A stretch of 40,011 nt of DNA. It comes from a virus. How positions within the stretch are numbered: position 1 is the first letter of the stretch; each line of letters opens with the position of its first letter. Below the pieces are notes generated by a model, which had not been told where the DNA came from, did not search any database, and saw only the letters and a list, made by a program, of their open reading frames with translations. Below are positions 12,200-19,798 of this stretch, in pieces. The stretch covers positions 1 through 40,011 of the IMG/VR virus record IMGVR_UViG_3300021131_000017. One strand, given 5' to 3'. The position numbers and the translations under genes were made by a program.

Positions 12200-12364
12200 T
12201 TAAACCCCTTCCATTAATTGGTCATCTAGAATAGTGTCAAAAGCCTCAAAAGCATCTAAGAGCACATTTAATTGTGCTGGTGTGTGATTGTCCAAAAGCT
12301 TAGCATCTAATAGGTCCAAGGCCCGTTTAATGACCTTTAACTGGTTTTCTGTAATGGTATGCAT
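12200..12364 (-). CDS. Hypothetical helical protein, 54 aa
   Basis: Start at ATG 12364 is preferred (AAGGGG about seven bases upstream) over a longer reading from 12403. All-helical (NQLKVIKRALDLLDAKLLD, then LNVLLDAFEAFDTILDDQL), acidic end. Unknown function. Confidence 0.6.
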   Translation of the reverse strand: MHTITENQLKVIKRALDLLDAKLLDNHTPAQLNVLLDAFEAFDTILDDQLMEGV

Positions 12365-12374
12365 GATGAACCCC

Positions 12375-12452
12375 TTATAGTGTGAGAGTAAAACAGTAAG
12401 CAAAAAAGACCACTAGCATTAGAGTGATCAAACCATATATAAACTCTTTCAT
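12375..12452 (-). CDS. 25-aa single-span membrane peptide
   Basis: ATG 12452 has AGGAG eight bases upstream. The peptide MKEFIYGLITLMLVVFFAYC plus FTLTL is one hydrophobic helix with a charged start. It sits between the 44-aa and 54-aa genes with spacing of 2 and 10 bases. Function unknown. Confidence 0.55.
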   Translation of the reverse strand: MKEFIYGLITLMLVVFFAYCFTLTL

Positions 12453-12454
12453 AA

Positions 12455-12589
12455 TTAGCTCCTATAGTTTGACAATTTAGAATTGCACTCTTCAAGTGTT
12501 CCTACAAATAAAGGTTTTACACTTGATAGAACAAAACATGATCTAACAATGTGCTTGTTCTCAAAAACCGAAAAGATAATTTCATACAT
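12455..12589 (-). CDS. Hypothetical protein, 44 aa, first gene of the leftward cassette
   Basis: ATG 12589 with AGGGG six bases upstream. MYEIIFSVFENKHIVRSCFV, then VGTLEECNSKLSNYRS: a beta-beta-alpha pattern. Similar short proteins are found in plasmid-like cassettes. Function unknown. Confidence 0.55.
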   Translation of the reverse strand: MYEIIFSVFENKHIVRSCFVLSSVKPLFVGTLEECNSKLSNYRS

Positions 12590-12619
12590 ATTTAACCCCT
12601 TTAAATTGATGTTTTAATT

Positions 12620-12643
12620 GCACTAGGTTTAATTCCCTAGTGC
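12620..12643. promoter_or_regulatory. Perfect 8-bp inverted repeat upstream of the leftward cassette
   Basis: GCACTAGG - TTTAATTC - CCTAGTGC, 31 bases upstream of the first cassette start codon at 12589. It could be an operator over the cassette promoter or a hairpin in its 5' untranslated region. No T-run follows it on either strand, so it is not a terminator. Confidence 0.6.
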
Positions 12644-13258
12644 TTTAAATATAACGACTATTGTCGCAAAGTAACATAGGTATAAACCCTAATAAGATAC
12701 ATTTATTTTGAATATTTATTTCAATTGAAATAGGTGAATCGATAGTTATAACCTATTGTCGAATAGTTAACAGTTGAATAGTTTACAAAATCAAATACTT
12801 TTAACCCGTTAATAAACTGTTAGTAAATTGTGCATAAGTAAAGCACCAGCAAAACCCGTTAACCCTTAAACCATAGTAAACGAATTAGATCAAAAGATAA
12901 ACTATAAGCATAAAGGGAAAGCATAAGGGCTGCCGAATACATGGTGCATTGTCTTAAAACCAAAAACCCTTATAAATCAATAGCAGGGTTTGGAAAACAT
13001 AAAGAACCCTAGGATTGTATTAGTCAAATACTGTAGTGAATATATAAGAGCATTCAATTGGGTTCGGCCTTTACATGGCTATTTAACTACTATTAAACCT
13101 AAATCAAATCTAAACAATTGGTCCCCCTCTGTGAGAAAAACTCACACCCCATTCAGCTTATGCCAAAGGTAGGGGGGGGGAGGGGGGGTAGGACTGGAGA
13201 CCATCCAGGGAAGGGGGGCCCACTACCTAGTTCCCAAATTTTTTTTAAAAAGTTTTAG
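12644..13258. other. Long non-coding AT-rich, repeat-containing region (origin candidate)
   Basis: About 615 bases without a supported gene. Direct repeats: CTATTGTCGCAAAGTAACA (12658-12676) and CTATTGTCGAATAGTTAACA (12753-12772); GAATAGTTAACA then GAATAGTTTACA 15 bases on; two CCCGTTAA; AAGCATAAAGGG then AAAGCATAAGGG. TGTGCATAA (12829-12837) fits the DnaA box TTATNCACA. TGTGAG-AAAAA-CTCACA (13130-13146) is a hairpin. The repeat density, AT-richness and bounding G-runs suggest an origin or regulatory hub. Confidence 0.5.
13172..13218 (+). repeat. Poly-G tracts (G9, G7, G6)
   Basis: G9 (13172-13180), A, G7 (13182-13188), GGG at 13208-13210 and G6 (13213-13218). This is strongly unlike the surrounding AT-rich DNA and mirrors the G-runs at 10506-10548 on the other side of the leftward cassette. 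Could fold as a G-quadruplex; run lengths may carry sequencing error. Confidence 0.7.
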
Positions 13259-13264
13259 TATAAT
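13259..13264 (+). promoter_or_regulatory. -10 element for the late/structural unit
   Basis: A perfect TATAAT 22 bases before the ATG at 13286, with AGGAG at the expected RBS distance. Upstream is a run of T and A without a good -35 (TTCCCA is 22 bases away), so an activator or phage factor may be needed. Confidence 0.5.
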
Positions 13265-13285
13265 AAACCAACTAGGAGATGTAAT

Positions 13286-13783
13286 ATGAAATGGCAACTG
13301 GTTAATCCTATATACGATGTTGAGAGACTGATTACTAAGTTCAAGGGTTTCTATGGTTCCGAGTCTGGGGTACTGACATATGATGAGAACTTCTTGAGAA
13401 AGAATTTGACGGTGGCTGCTACTGTCCAACTGTTTGATAAAAGTAAGGAGTTCATTGCTTACGCAGAAGAAGATGGAAGGATACTGGGGGTCTGTTGGTT
13501 TGATCGGGGTGGGTATGCTTCCTATTCGACTAAGGAGATATCCAATAGCAAGTTCCACCATATTGACCTGACATTGTCCGTACGGCAAAGGATCAGGGTG
13601 TTGAATCAGATGATTGACCAACATCTCTTATGGGCCGATAATTGGGGCATTCCTGTTGTATGCAGTACCAGTATCCGTAAAAACTATGAGGGCTTTATGA
13701 GGGTGCATGAAAAGCGTGGGTTTACTGTCAACGGGTCATTTGCTTGGATCGATACCAAGGAAGGATTAAAGTGGATACGGTAA
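13286..13783 (+). CDS. GNAT-like acetyltransferase, first gene of the structural unit
   Basis: 165 aa with AGGAG eight bases upstream. The fold signature is GNAT-like but diverged: a beta-strand region (RILGVCWFDRGGYASYST), LSVRQRIRVLNQMIDQHLLWAD in the helix after motif A, and IPVVCSTSIRKNYEGFMRVHEKRGFTVNGS, the typical motif-B helix and 'RGF' strand. Related proteins precede the terminase genes in many aquatic podophages. The substrate is unknown. Confidence 0.65.
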   Translation: MKWQLVNPIYDVERLITKFKGFYGSESGVLTYDENFLRKNLTVAATVQLFDKSKEFIAYAEEDGRILGVCWFDRGGYASYSTKEISNSKFHHIDLTLSVRQRIRVLNQMIDQHLLWADNWGIPVVCSTSIRKNYEGFMRVHEKRGFTVNGSFAWIDTKEGLKWIR

Positions 13784-14133
13784 AAGAAACAAAGAAAGCG
13801 ATTGAACTGGCTACTGGTAAGCGTACTCCAAAGGCCAAGAGTGTGGTCAACAATGTGACCGAATATGGTGCATTGTTCAACCGACTGAATGAAGAAAGAT
13901 TGGCCAAGGGTCTGCCACCGCTAAAGACTGCTATGGAAGTTTTGATTGATGCCATGCAGTCTGATGAACTGGATATGAAAGACAAAGCCAGGATTGCTGA
14001 TAAATTAGCCCCCTTTGAATCCTCAAGAGCACCTATAATCTCCATAGAGCACGTTCAGAATGTCCAAAAGGATGAAGAAGAAGATGCTGAACAAGCTCTA
14101 GAAAACTTTCTTGAATCTCTTAAAAAGGTGTAA
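13771..14133 (+). CDS. Putative small terminase subunit
   Basis: Start GTG 13771 with AAGGA six bases upstream gives 120 aa, overlapping the acetyltransferase gene by 13 bp. It is largely helical: a basic N-terminus (ETKKAIELATGKRTPKAKS), a middle helix (LKTAMEVLIDAMQSDELDMK), and an acidic C-terminal tail (DEEEDAEQALENFLES) that could bind the large subunit. Size, charge distribution and place upstream of the large terminase fit a small terminase subunit, but there is no diagnostic motif, and the 62-aa gene just before TerL is a rival. Confidence 0.5.
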   Translation: MDTVKETKKAIELATGKRTPKAKSVVNNVTEYGALFNRLNEERLAKGLPPLKTAMEVLIDAMQSDELDMKDKARIADKLAPFESSRAPIISIEHVQNVQKDEEEDAEQALENFLESLKKV

Positions 14134-14134
14134 T

Positions 14135-14290
14135 ATGCCACTAACCTACGGAACATCCAAAAAAACCATGTCCAAGAATATCGCTACTGAGCGTAAGGCT
14201 GGTAAAGGTGAAAAACAAGCAGTGGCGATTGCCTATGCTGTTAAACGTGACGCTGAACATAAACGCAAAACCCGAAAGGAAAAGAAATGA
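14135..14290 (+). CDS. Small basic phage protein, 51 aa
   Basis: ATG 14135 directly after the previous stop, behind AAAAAGG. Sequence MPLTYGTSKKTMSKNIATER, then KAGKGEKQAVAIAYAVKRDA, and a Lys/Arg-rich tail. The pattern 'S-NI..E..AG....QAVAIA...KR' recurs in short phage proteins near packaging genes. Overlaps the next start by ATGA. Function unknown. Confidence 0.65.
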   Translation: MPLTYGTSKKTMSKNIATERKAGKGEKQAVAIAYAVKRDAEHKRKTRKEKK

Positions 14291-14598
14291 GTTATACATC
14301 TGGCAACAAAGCCCCCTCATTGATGCCCCAAGCCCCCAATCGTAAAGGCAACATCGGCAAAATGGAAGCTTCTCACTATAAAGGTGTGACTGCCGTTACT
14401 CGCCCCCAAGGTAACCTACAACAACCCTCTGGTAACCAAGGTGCTCCTGCTTACCAAAGAGCTTCTGACAACACTTCTTCTGGCGCAACTGCTGGTAGAA
14501 AACAAAAGGTCATGACCAGCAGACCTAAAGAGTTGTACGATGGTATGTGTCACAATGATGGTTACATGAACAGTGACCGTACTAACTATTTAAAGTGA
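14287..14598 (+). CDS. Hypothetical low-complexity protein, 103 aa
   Basis: Gly/Asn/Gln/Ser/Pro-rich and basic, apparently disordered until the C-terminal 25 residues (RPKELYDGMCHNDGYMNSDR). Coupled to the previous gene. Probably a minor virion or scaffolding accessory by location; no family recognised. Confidence 0.6.
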   Translation: MSYTSGNKAPSLMPQAPNRKGNIGKMEASHYKGVTAVTRPQGNLQQPSGNQGAPAYQRASDNTSSGATAGRKQKVMTSRPKELYDGMCHNDGYMNSDRTNYLK

Positions 14599-14605
14599 GG
14601 CCAAT

Positions 14606-14833
14606 ATGTCTGCATACGGAAGAGTCATCAGTGGTGGCAAGCAAATGTCTAAGGGCGTGACCAAAGCCATCAACGATAAGTTGGATACTTTTGCTGAAGG
14701 CAACGGTAGAGCAAAAACCATTGCGGAAGCGGTATGTGATGCCTATACAGTAAAGACACTGTCTAGCCAACATACCAACGATGTAAAACAATTTGGTAAA
14801 TTCACCAAACCCAGTGTACCTAAAAACGTCTAA
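14606..14833 (+). CDS. Hypothetical protein, 75 aa
   Basis: Basic at the start (SAYGRVISGGKQMSKGVTKA), then a helix (DKLDTFAEGNGRAKTIAEAV). Located between two packaging-region genes. Function unknown. Confidence 0.6.
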   Translation: MSAYGRVISGGKQMSKGVTKAINDKLDTFAEGNGRAKTIAEAVCDAYTVKTLSSQHTNDVKQFGKFTKPSVPKNV

Positions 14834-14845
14834 AAGGAATTGATA

Positions 14846-15487
14846 ATGGCTACTTTTGATATTGAGGCTTTAAAAGCCGACTTACCCACGGCTAAAGAAT
14901 TAGCTCAGTTTGTTTACGACAAAACGCAGATTGCCCTTGATCTGGTGGGTAAGCCTAAAGAAGAACAGTACCTGGTTGCTAAGAATGCACTAGAAGGTAA
15001 GAAAATACCTGCTGAGTTCTTAACAGATGAAAATCCCTACATTGACCGTAGAGAAATGATTCCTGTTGACGAACTTAAACCCGTCCCCCCAAGAAGCACC
15101 GACCTGCCCCCAGAATCATCAAGAATCCATTTCTTTGGTGCAACCAATATGCCCCATCCATTGGACCCACAATCCAATAGAAAAGTGCAGATCAACTTTT
15201 GGAAATACGACAATGGCATCATTACTTACCAAGTGGCAGGACCTGTTGAGCAAGTTGCAGAAGGTTCAAGAATTAATAAGTTCGGCCAAACCCAGCCTGA
15301 GAAATACACTTGGATCGATCCCCGTACAGAAGAGATTGTCCTCAGAAGACAAGACGGTTCTTTTACTGAAAAAGGCCGTGGTATCTATTCGTTCTGTATT
15401 GGTGAAAAGGGTGCAGGAATCTGGACACTGATCGACAAAGACATCATCTCATTTACTGAGAAGAACATTGCTAACCCTTGGGCTTAA
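14846..15487 (+). CDS. Conserved phage protein of the packaging region, 213 aa
   Basis: ATG 14846 behind AAGGAA. N-terminal helix-rich 60 residues (DIEALKADLPTAKELAQFVY), then a proline-rich link (LKPVPPRSTDLPPESS) and a beta-rich domain from about 90 to the end (HFFGATNMPHPLDPQSNRKV, KYTWIDPRTEEIVLRRQDGS). No family or motif recognised. The position just upstream of the terminase suggests a virion or packaging role. Confidence 0.65.
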   Translation: MATFDIEALKADLPTAKELAQFVYDKTQIALDLVGKPKEEQYLVAKNALEGKKIPAEFLTDENPYIDRREMIPVDELKPVPPRSTDLPPESSRIHFFGATNMPHPLDPQSNRKVQINFWKYDNGIITYQVAGPVEQVAEGSRINKFGQTQPEKYTWIDPRTEEIVLRRQDGSFTEKGRGIYSFCIGEKGAGIWTLIDKDIISFTEKNIANPWA

Positions 15488-15676
15488 ATGGACGATTACT
15501 CCAAAGTCTTCAGGCATAAACTTCCCTCCCAAACGGAGATTTGTGCCAGAAAAAGCCTAGAACTTCTAGAGAAAAATCTTAGGGGTGAACAAACTTTTAC
15601 CCCTGAAGAAATTTACTATCTAGCAAGCGCAGCAGAAATTCTTTTGGATATGTCCTCAAAGTATGGCGAAGAGTGA
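15488..15676 (+). CDS. Small helical protein preceding the large terminase, 62 aa
   Basis: Starts immediately after the upstream stop and overlaps the large terminase by 14 bp. Helical (EICARKSLELLEKNLRGEQT, then PEEIYYLASAAEILLDMSSK). The tight coupling to TerL makes it an alternative small-terminase candidate, though it is shorter than usual. Confidence 0.6.
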   Translation: MDDYSKVFRHKLPSQTEICARKSLELLEKNLRGEQTFTPEEIYYLASAAEILLDMSSKYGEE

Positions 15677-17255
15677 AGCCAGTGATTATGTACAACCCCT
15701 ATATAAAAATAGGGCGTTAAAGTATCTGATCCAGTTATCAGGCGGTAAAAAAGCAATCAAGCTGATGACTGATGAACAGAAACTGGCTATGAAGAATGCC
15801 AGGGACAAAATTGCATTTGATATGCAGTTCAATCAGCTCAAATGGTTTAAGCCCTTTGAATACCAAAAGAAGTTCTTTGCTACTGGCAAAACCCATACCC
15901 GTAGGGGAATGATTGCTGCCAACCGTTCTGGCAAAACCATTGCATCCACGTTTGAGACTGCCTACCATCTGACGGGCAGATACCCAAAATGGTGGAAAGG
16001 CAAAGTCTATGACCAACCCATCATTGCTATGTGTTCTGGTGAATCTTGGGAACAAGTTGCAAAAACGCTACAGTCCAAATTATTGGGTTGTGACGATATC
16101 AAGCAGGGTTATAAATTGGGGTCAGGATCAATCCCCAAGGATGCCATCGACTTTAAATCCTACCGAGCAGATGGGGCCAATGTGCTTTCGATTGAGATTT
16201 GGCACATCACGGGTGGGAAGTCAAAGCTTTACTTTTCTAACTACACCCAAGAAACAAGGCACTTGCAAGGCTATGAACTCGATCTTGTCGTACTTGATGA
16301 GCAACCTCCTGATGAAACCTTTTCCGAGTTGGTGGTGCGTACTGCTTCCCGAAATGGACAGGTCATATGTTCATTCACTCCACTCAAGGGTCTTACAGGA
16401 TTGGTCAGAAAGTTCTGGGACCAAACCGAAGGATATTGCCATGTAAGGGTAACTTGGGATGATGTACCTTATGTCAACGAATGGGATGAACCGTTTTTTA
16501 CCAAGGAAGAACGGGAGCAGTTGGCTAGAGACTTTATGCCCTGGGAAAGGGAATGTCGAATCAATGGTATTCCATTGGTAGGTCAGGGTGTGGTGTTCCC
16601 CATATTGGATTGGCCAACCTATAAGGCAACAGATATTAACCTGCGAGACGATGAAAGCCTGGAAAGATTGATCAGTTTTGACTTAGGAATTAAAAATGAC
16701 CCGACCGTTATTTCATTCTTTTTCCGTAATCCAGTTGAAGAGACAATTTACCTTCATCGGCAAATCAAAATCCCGACTGGGGAAACGCCAGATGAGTATG
16801 TTCATTACCTGCTTGACAAAGAGACTAGGGGCGTCCCGATTGCATTACCGCATGACGCAGCGACCGCTGGTCGGTACACTCTCACAGAACAAAGTGTTAG
16901 GGAAGTATTTGAAGATAACTACGGGCTTAACTGCATTGCGGGGGCGATCCTGAACCCAGTAAATGACCAAGGTAAAGTAACCAACCACAAAGCTTACGGA
17001 ATCAATATAATGCGTATGGGGTTCGAGAGAAAAACCTTGATGATTAATGAGAATTGCAGGGATTTTTTGGACGAATGCCGAAATTACGCTATCGATGCCC
17101 AAGGCAGATTTAGTGACCCAGATGACTGTATTGACTCCGCAAGGATTGGAATACTGGCACTGATCCAAGGTCATGGGGAATCTGTAGTCAGTCGAGCTAA
17201 TAACTTTGAAAAACGTAGGTTTGCCCCGATAGAGGGAAAGGTCCAAAGGATTTAA
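15663..17255 (+). CDS. terL: Terminase large subunit (packaging ATPase and nuclease)
   Basis: 530 aa, full length. The ATPase domain has Walker A AANRSGKT (85-92), a Walker B DLVVLDE (207-213, Asp212/Glu213), and motif III SFTP (237-240). The C-terminal RNase-H-like nuclease has SFDLGIKNDPTVI with Asp340, PHDAA with Asp398, and a further acidic cluster (DPDDCIDSARIG) near residue 490. It docks on the portal, pumps DNA into the procapsid and cuts the concatemer. The overall sequence fits the large terminases of podovirus-like phages. Portal follows after 1 bp. Confidence 0.95.
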   Translation: MAKSEASDYVQPLYKNRALKYLIQLSGGKKAIKLMTDEQKLAMKNARDKIAFDMQFNQLKWFKPFEYQKKFFATGKTHTRRGMIAANRSGKTIASTFETAYHLTGRYPKWWKGKVYDQPIIAMCSGESWEQVAKTLQSKLLGCDDIKQGYKLGSGSIPKDAIDFKSYRADGANVLSIEIWHITGGKSKLYFSNYTQETRHLQGYELDLVVLDEQPPDETFSELVVRTASRNGQVICSFTPLKGLTGLVRKFWDQTEGYCHVRVTWDDVPYVNEWDEPFFTKEEREQLARDFMPWERECRINGIPLVGQGVVFPILDWPTYKATDINLRDDESLERLISFDLGIKNDPTVISFFFRNPVEETIYLHRQIKIPTGETPDEYVHYLLDKETRGVPIALPHDAATAGRYTLTEQSVREVFEDNYGLNCIAGAILNPVNDQGKVTNHKAYGINIMRMGFERKTLMINENCRDFLDECRNYAIDAQGRFSDPDDCIDSARIGILALIQGHGESVVSRANNFEKRRFAPIEGKVQRI

Positions 17256-17256
17256 T

Positions 17257-19440
17257 ATGTTAGACAAACAAAACATAGTTATAGACAACCTAACAAGCCC
17301 AACTGGTCACCGTGGCATTGTTGAGCAAGTGGCCCACGAAGCCTATGTCAAAATGGTTGATTACCTGAGACTGACGCAATCCAAGAACACTTACAACCGA
17401 TTCACTGACTACCATTACCTACAAATCCCCGTATCCAATTCCACAGAACCCGTCCGTGGTATTGATTACATTGCTCCTATCGTTACACCTGGCATTGATT
17501 ACGCTACTGCCGTGATCACCAAGTGCTTGATGCCTGATGGCCAAGTTAACTTTGAATTCAATCGTTTTACTGAAGACGATGCAATTGGTGCTAAACAATC
17601 CACCGACATGGTGAAATATTTCATTAACGATAAGAACGATGCTTATGCCATTATTAGGGATTGGGCACAAGATGCGCTTCTTCATAAGAATGGTATTGTG
17701 ATGGTCATGCCCATTCGTGAGTCCATCACGATGTATAAAGAAGTCGAGGGCACACGGGATCAACTCAGGGCTTTTGAGATTCAAGCTGCCGATTCTGGAC
17801 TGACTACAAAGCGTCAAAACATGAGGCGAGTAGATGTCAATCTTCAAGGCGCAATGGCCGAGATGATGAATCCTCCACAAGAGGAAGAACAAGGCGAGGG
17901 TCCAGAATCCCAAGGCGAAGAGTTGAATGAAGCTTTAAAGAACAACTATATCTACAAAGCCAAATACAAACTCACTGGTTACTCTACCAACATCAAGATC
18001 AAGCACGTTGCCCAACATTACTTTGTTTGTAACCCTACCGTTCCCAAGATTGCTGACCAAGACTTTGTGGGCTTTTATGACCCCATGACCATCCATGAAG
18101 CCAAGGTAATGTATCCTTACATTGACCTTGAGAAGTTTGCTGACCACGCTGCCTACGGACCAGCAGGTGCTTATCAAGCAGGTGCATTAGAGAACGATCT
18201 TGCCTTACACGCTAGAGACTCTACCCCAGTGCCAGGTCAAGGTGTGATTGCATCCCAAGGTGCTGACCGTTATTCTAGAGTGGTCATGTTGACTACGGTA
18301 TGGCTTAGAAAAGACATTGATGGTGATGGCGAGGAAGAAATTGTCGAACTTTGCTATTCAGGGTCATATGTTTTGTATGCCAAGGAAGTTGATTTTATTC
18401 CTTTGGCCAACATGAACCCCAAACCTTTGGTGGGTAACTTCTTTGGTTATTCATTGGGTGAGCGTCTAGTTCCCATGCAGGAATACGCTACATCTGTTCG
18501 CAGAGCAGAGTTGGCTTTTGCCCTGCAAGCATCTACCCCCAGAATCGGTGTTAATCCAGAATTTTTGGATGCCGAGGAAATTCAGCGTGGCGTGTCGGCC
18601 ATGTTTATCTTAGACCGCAAGTTTGATCCTAATAAACACGTTTGGGAACCACAACCGCTTCAAGGTAACTTGGGCTATGTCCAATCGTCTATGGAACGAT
18701 TTGATAGCGAGAAGATGGCCATGATTGGCATGACTTCACCTGGGGACACATTGAACCCAGAAGTAATGAAGGATGGCAATTCAGGATTCAAGCTTCAGAC
18801 TGCTATGGGTCCCAACCAATTGATTCAAGATGAGATGGTTAAGAATTGCGCCATTGCCCTTAAAGATGTGGTGTATTTGGTTTGGAAAACCATGATTCAG
18901 TATTCTGATGACTACAACATCCAACAATTGGCTCACGCTTGTTCAGAAAATGCTGGTGGTTTCTTGGATGCGATGGCAGTTGAGAATTACCAATTCATTG
19001 ACCGCAAGATGATCAGTCTTGATTTGGCTTTAGGTTTTATGTCTGAAGAAAATAGACTGACTCGCCAACAACTCATTACCGCTGCCCAACAACAGTTTGG
19101 CCAAGCCATGATGATGGTCCCACCCCAGTTGCCCGAGATGTTTACTAAACTTAGGTTACCCTATGAAGATACATTAAGGTCTTTGGGTGTCAAGCATATA
19201 GATGCTTATCTACCCACATTGGATGAGTGGACAAAGATTGGTCAGTTCAAGTCTCAGCAACCACCATCTGCACAAGATGAGGAAATGAAGGCCAAGACTC
19301 AGGCTCAATTGGCCAAGGCGCAAGAGACAATGGCCAATACTGCATTCATCAAGAAGAAGACAGATGACATTGACACTGACAATATGTTCGAGGCATTGGC
19401 AGCGTCTAGGGACAAGTTAAGAGCCGTTCAAGTTGACTAA
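17257..19440 (+). CDS. Portal protein (P22-like size class)
   Basis: 727 aa directly after TerL, the size of P22-type portals. The clip/wing organisation is suggested by long helices, a mid-protein acidic insertion (NPPQEEEQGEGPESQGEELN, about residues 206-225), a calcium-binding-like DIDGDGEEEIVEL near 350, and an extended C-terminal helix rich in Gln/Ala (about 615-700), which could form the barrel extending into the capsid. It makes the dodecameric DNA gate. Assignment rests on size, position and helix pattern. Confidence 0.88.
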   Translation: MLDKQNIVIDNLTSPTGHRGIVEQVAHEAYVKMVDYLRLTQSKNTYNRFTDYHYLQIPVSNSTEPVRGIDYIAPIVTPGIDYATAVITKCLMPDGQVNFEFNRFTEDDAIGAKQSTDMVKYFINDKNDAYAIIRDWAQDALLHKNGIVMVMPIRESITMYKEVEGTRDQLRAFEIQAADSGLTTKRQNMRRVDVNLQGAMAEMMNPPQEEEQGEGPESQGEELNEALKNNYIYKAKYKLTGYSTNIKIKHVAQHYFVCNPTVPKIADQDFVGFYDPMTIHEAKVMYPYIDLEKFADHAAYGPAGAYQAGALENDLALHARDSTPVPGQGVIASQGADRYSRVVMLTTVWLRKDIDGDGEEEIVELCYSGSYVLYAKEVDFIPLANMNPKPLVGNFFGYSLGERLVPMQEYATSVRRAELAFALQASTPRIGVNPEFLDAEEIQRGVSAMFILDRKFDPNKHVWEPQPLQGNLGYVQSSMERFDSEKMAMIGMTSPGDTLNPEVMKDGNSGFKLQTAMGPNQLIQDEMVKNCAIALKDVVYLVWKTMIQYSDDYNIQQLAHACSENAGGFLDAMAVENYQFIDRKMISLDLALGFMSEENRLTRQQLITAAQQQFGQAMMMVPPQLPEMFTKLRLPYEDTLRSLGVKHIDAYLPTLDEWTKIGQFKSQQPPSAQDEEMKAKTQAQLAKAQETMANTAFIKKKTDDIDTDNMFEALAASRDKLRAVQVD

Positions 19441-19448
19441 GGAGCAAA

Positions 19449-19772
19449 ATGAAAAGTTTATTGGGAAATATCACTGAGTACTTTAATAAGCGAACAAAGC
19501 ACAAAGACTTAAAAAGTGACCAAGTTGAAAAACAAGTCAGGTTTATAGAAAACGGGGAGATTGCTTCCCGTCTTTTAAAAAACACCGATTTTGCTTTGAT
19601 GTTCAATCTGTACAGATTTAGTTTGATGGAGAGAATGGAGGATGCAAAAACTGATTTAGATAGAATTCGTGATGCCCACTATATTAGTGGTGCTCGGGAT
19701 TTTATAGACTTCATTGAATTGACCGTATACTTATCGGTTAACGCCCAGGCGAATATCGATAAAAAGAATTAA
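19449..19772 (+). CDS. Hypothetical helical protein between portal and scaffold, 107 aa
   Basis: GGAG precedes ATG 19449. Helical and charged (ITEYFNKRTKHKDLKSDQVE, then FNLYRFSLMERMEDAKTDLD). A small helical protein is often found here in podovirus-like genomes; role unknown. Confidence 0.6.
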   Translation: MKSLLGNITEYFNKRTKHKDLKSDQVEKQVRFIENGEIASRLLKNTDFALMFNLYRFSLMERMEDAKTDLDRIRDAHYISGARDFIDFIELTVYLSVNAQANIDKKN

Positions 19773-19798
19773 CATTTTTTATAGAATAGGATAAACTT

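Noticed and set aside
12990-13172. 60-codon rightward ORF in the long spacer
   Set aside because: No RBS or family features; it ends in the poly-G region and the composition is that of random AT-rich DNA.
15488-15676. Calling the 62-aa gene the small terminase outright
   Set aside because: Position fits, but it is too short and lacks a DNA-binding motif; the 120-aa gene at 13771 is slightly better, and neither is certain.
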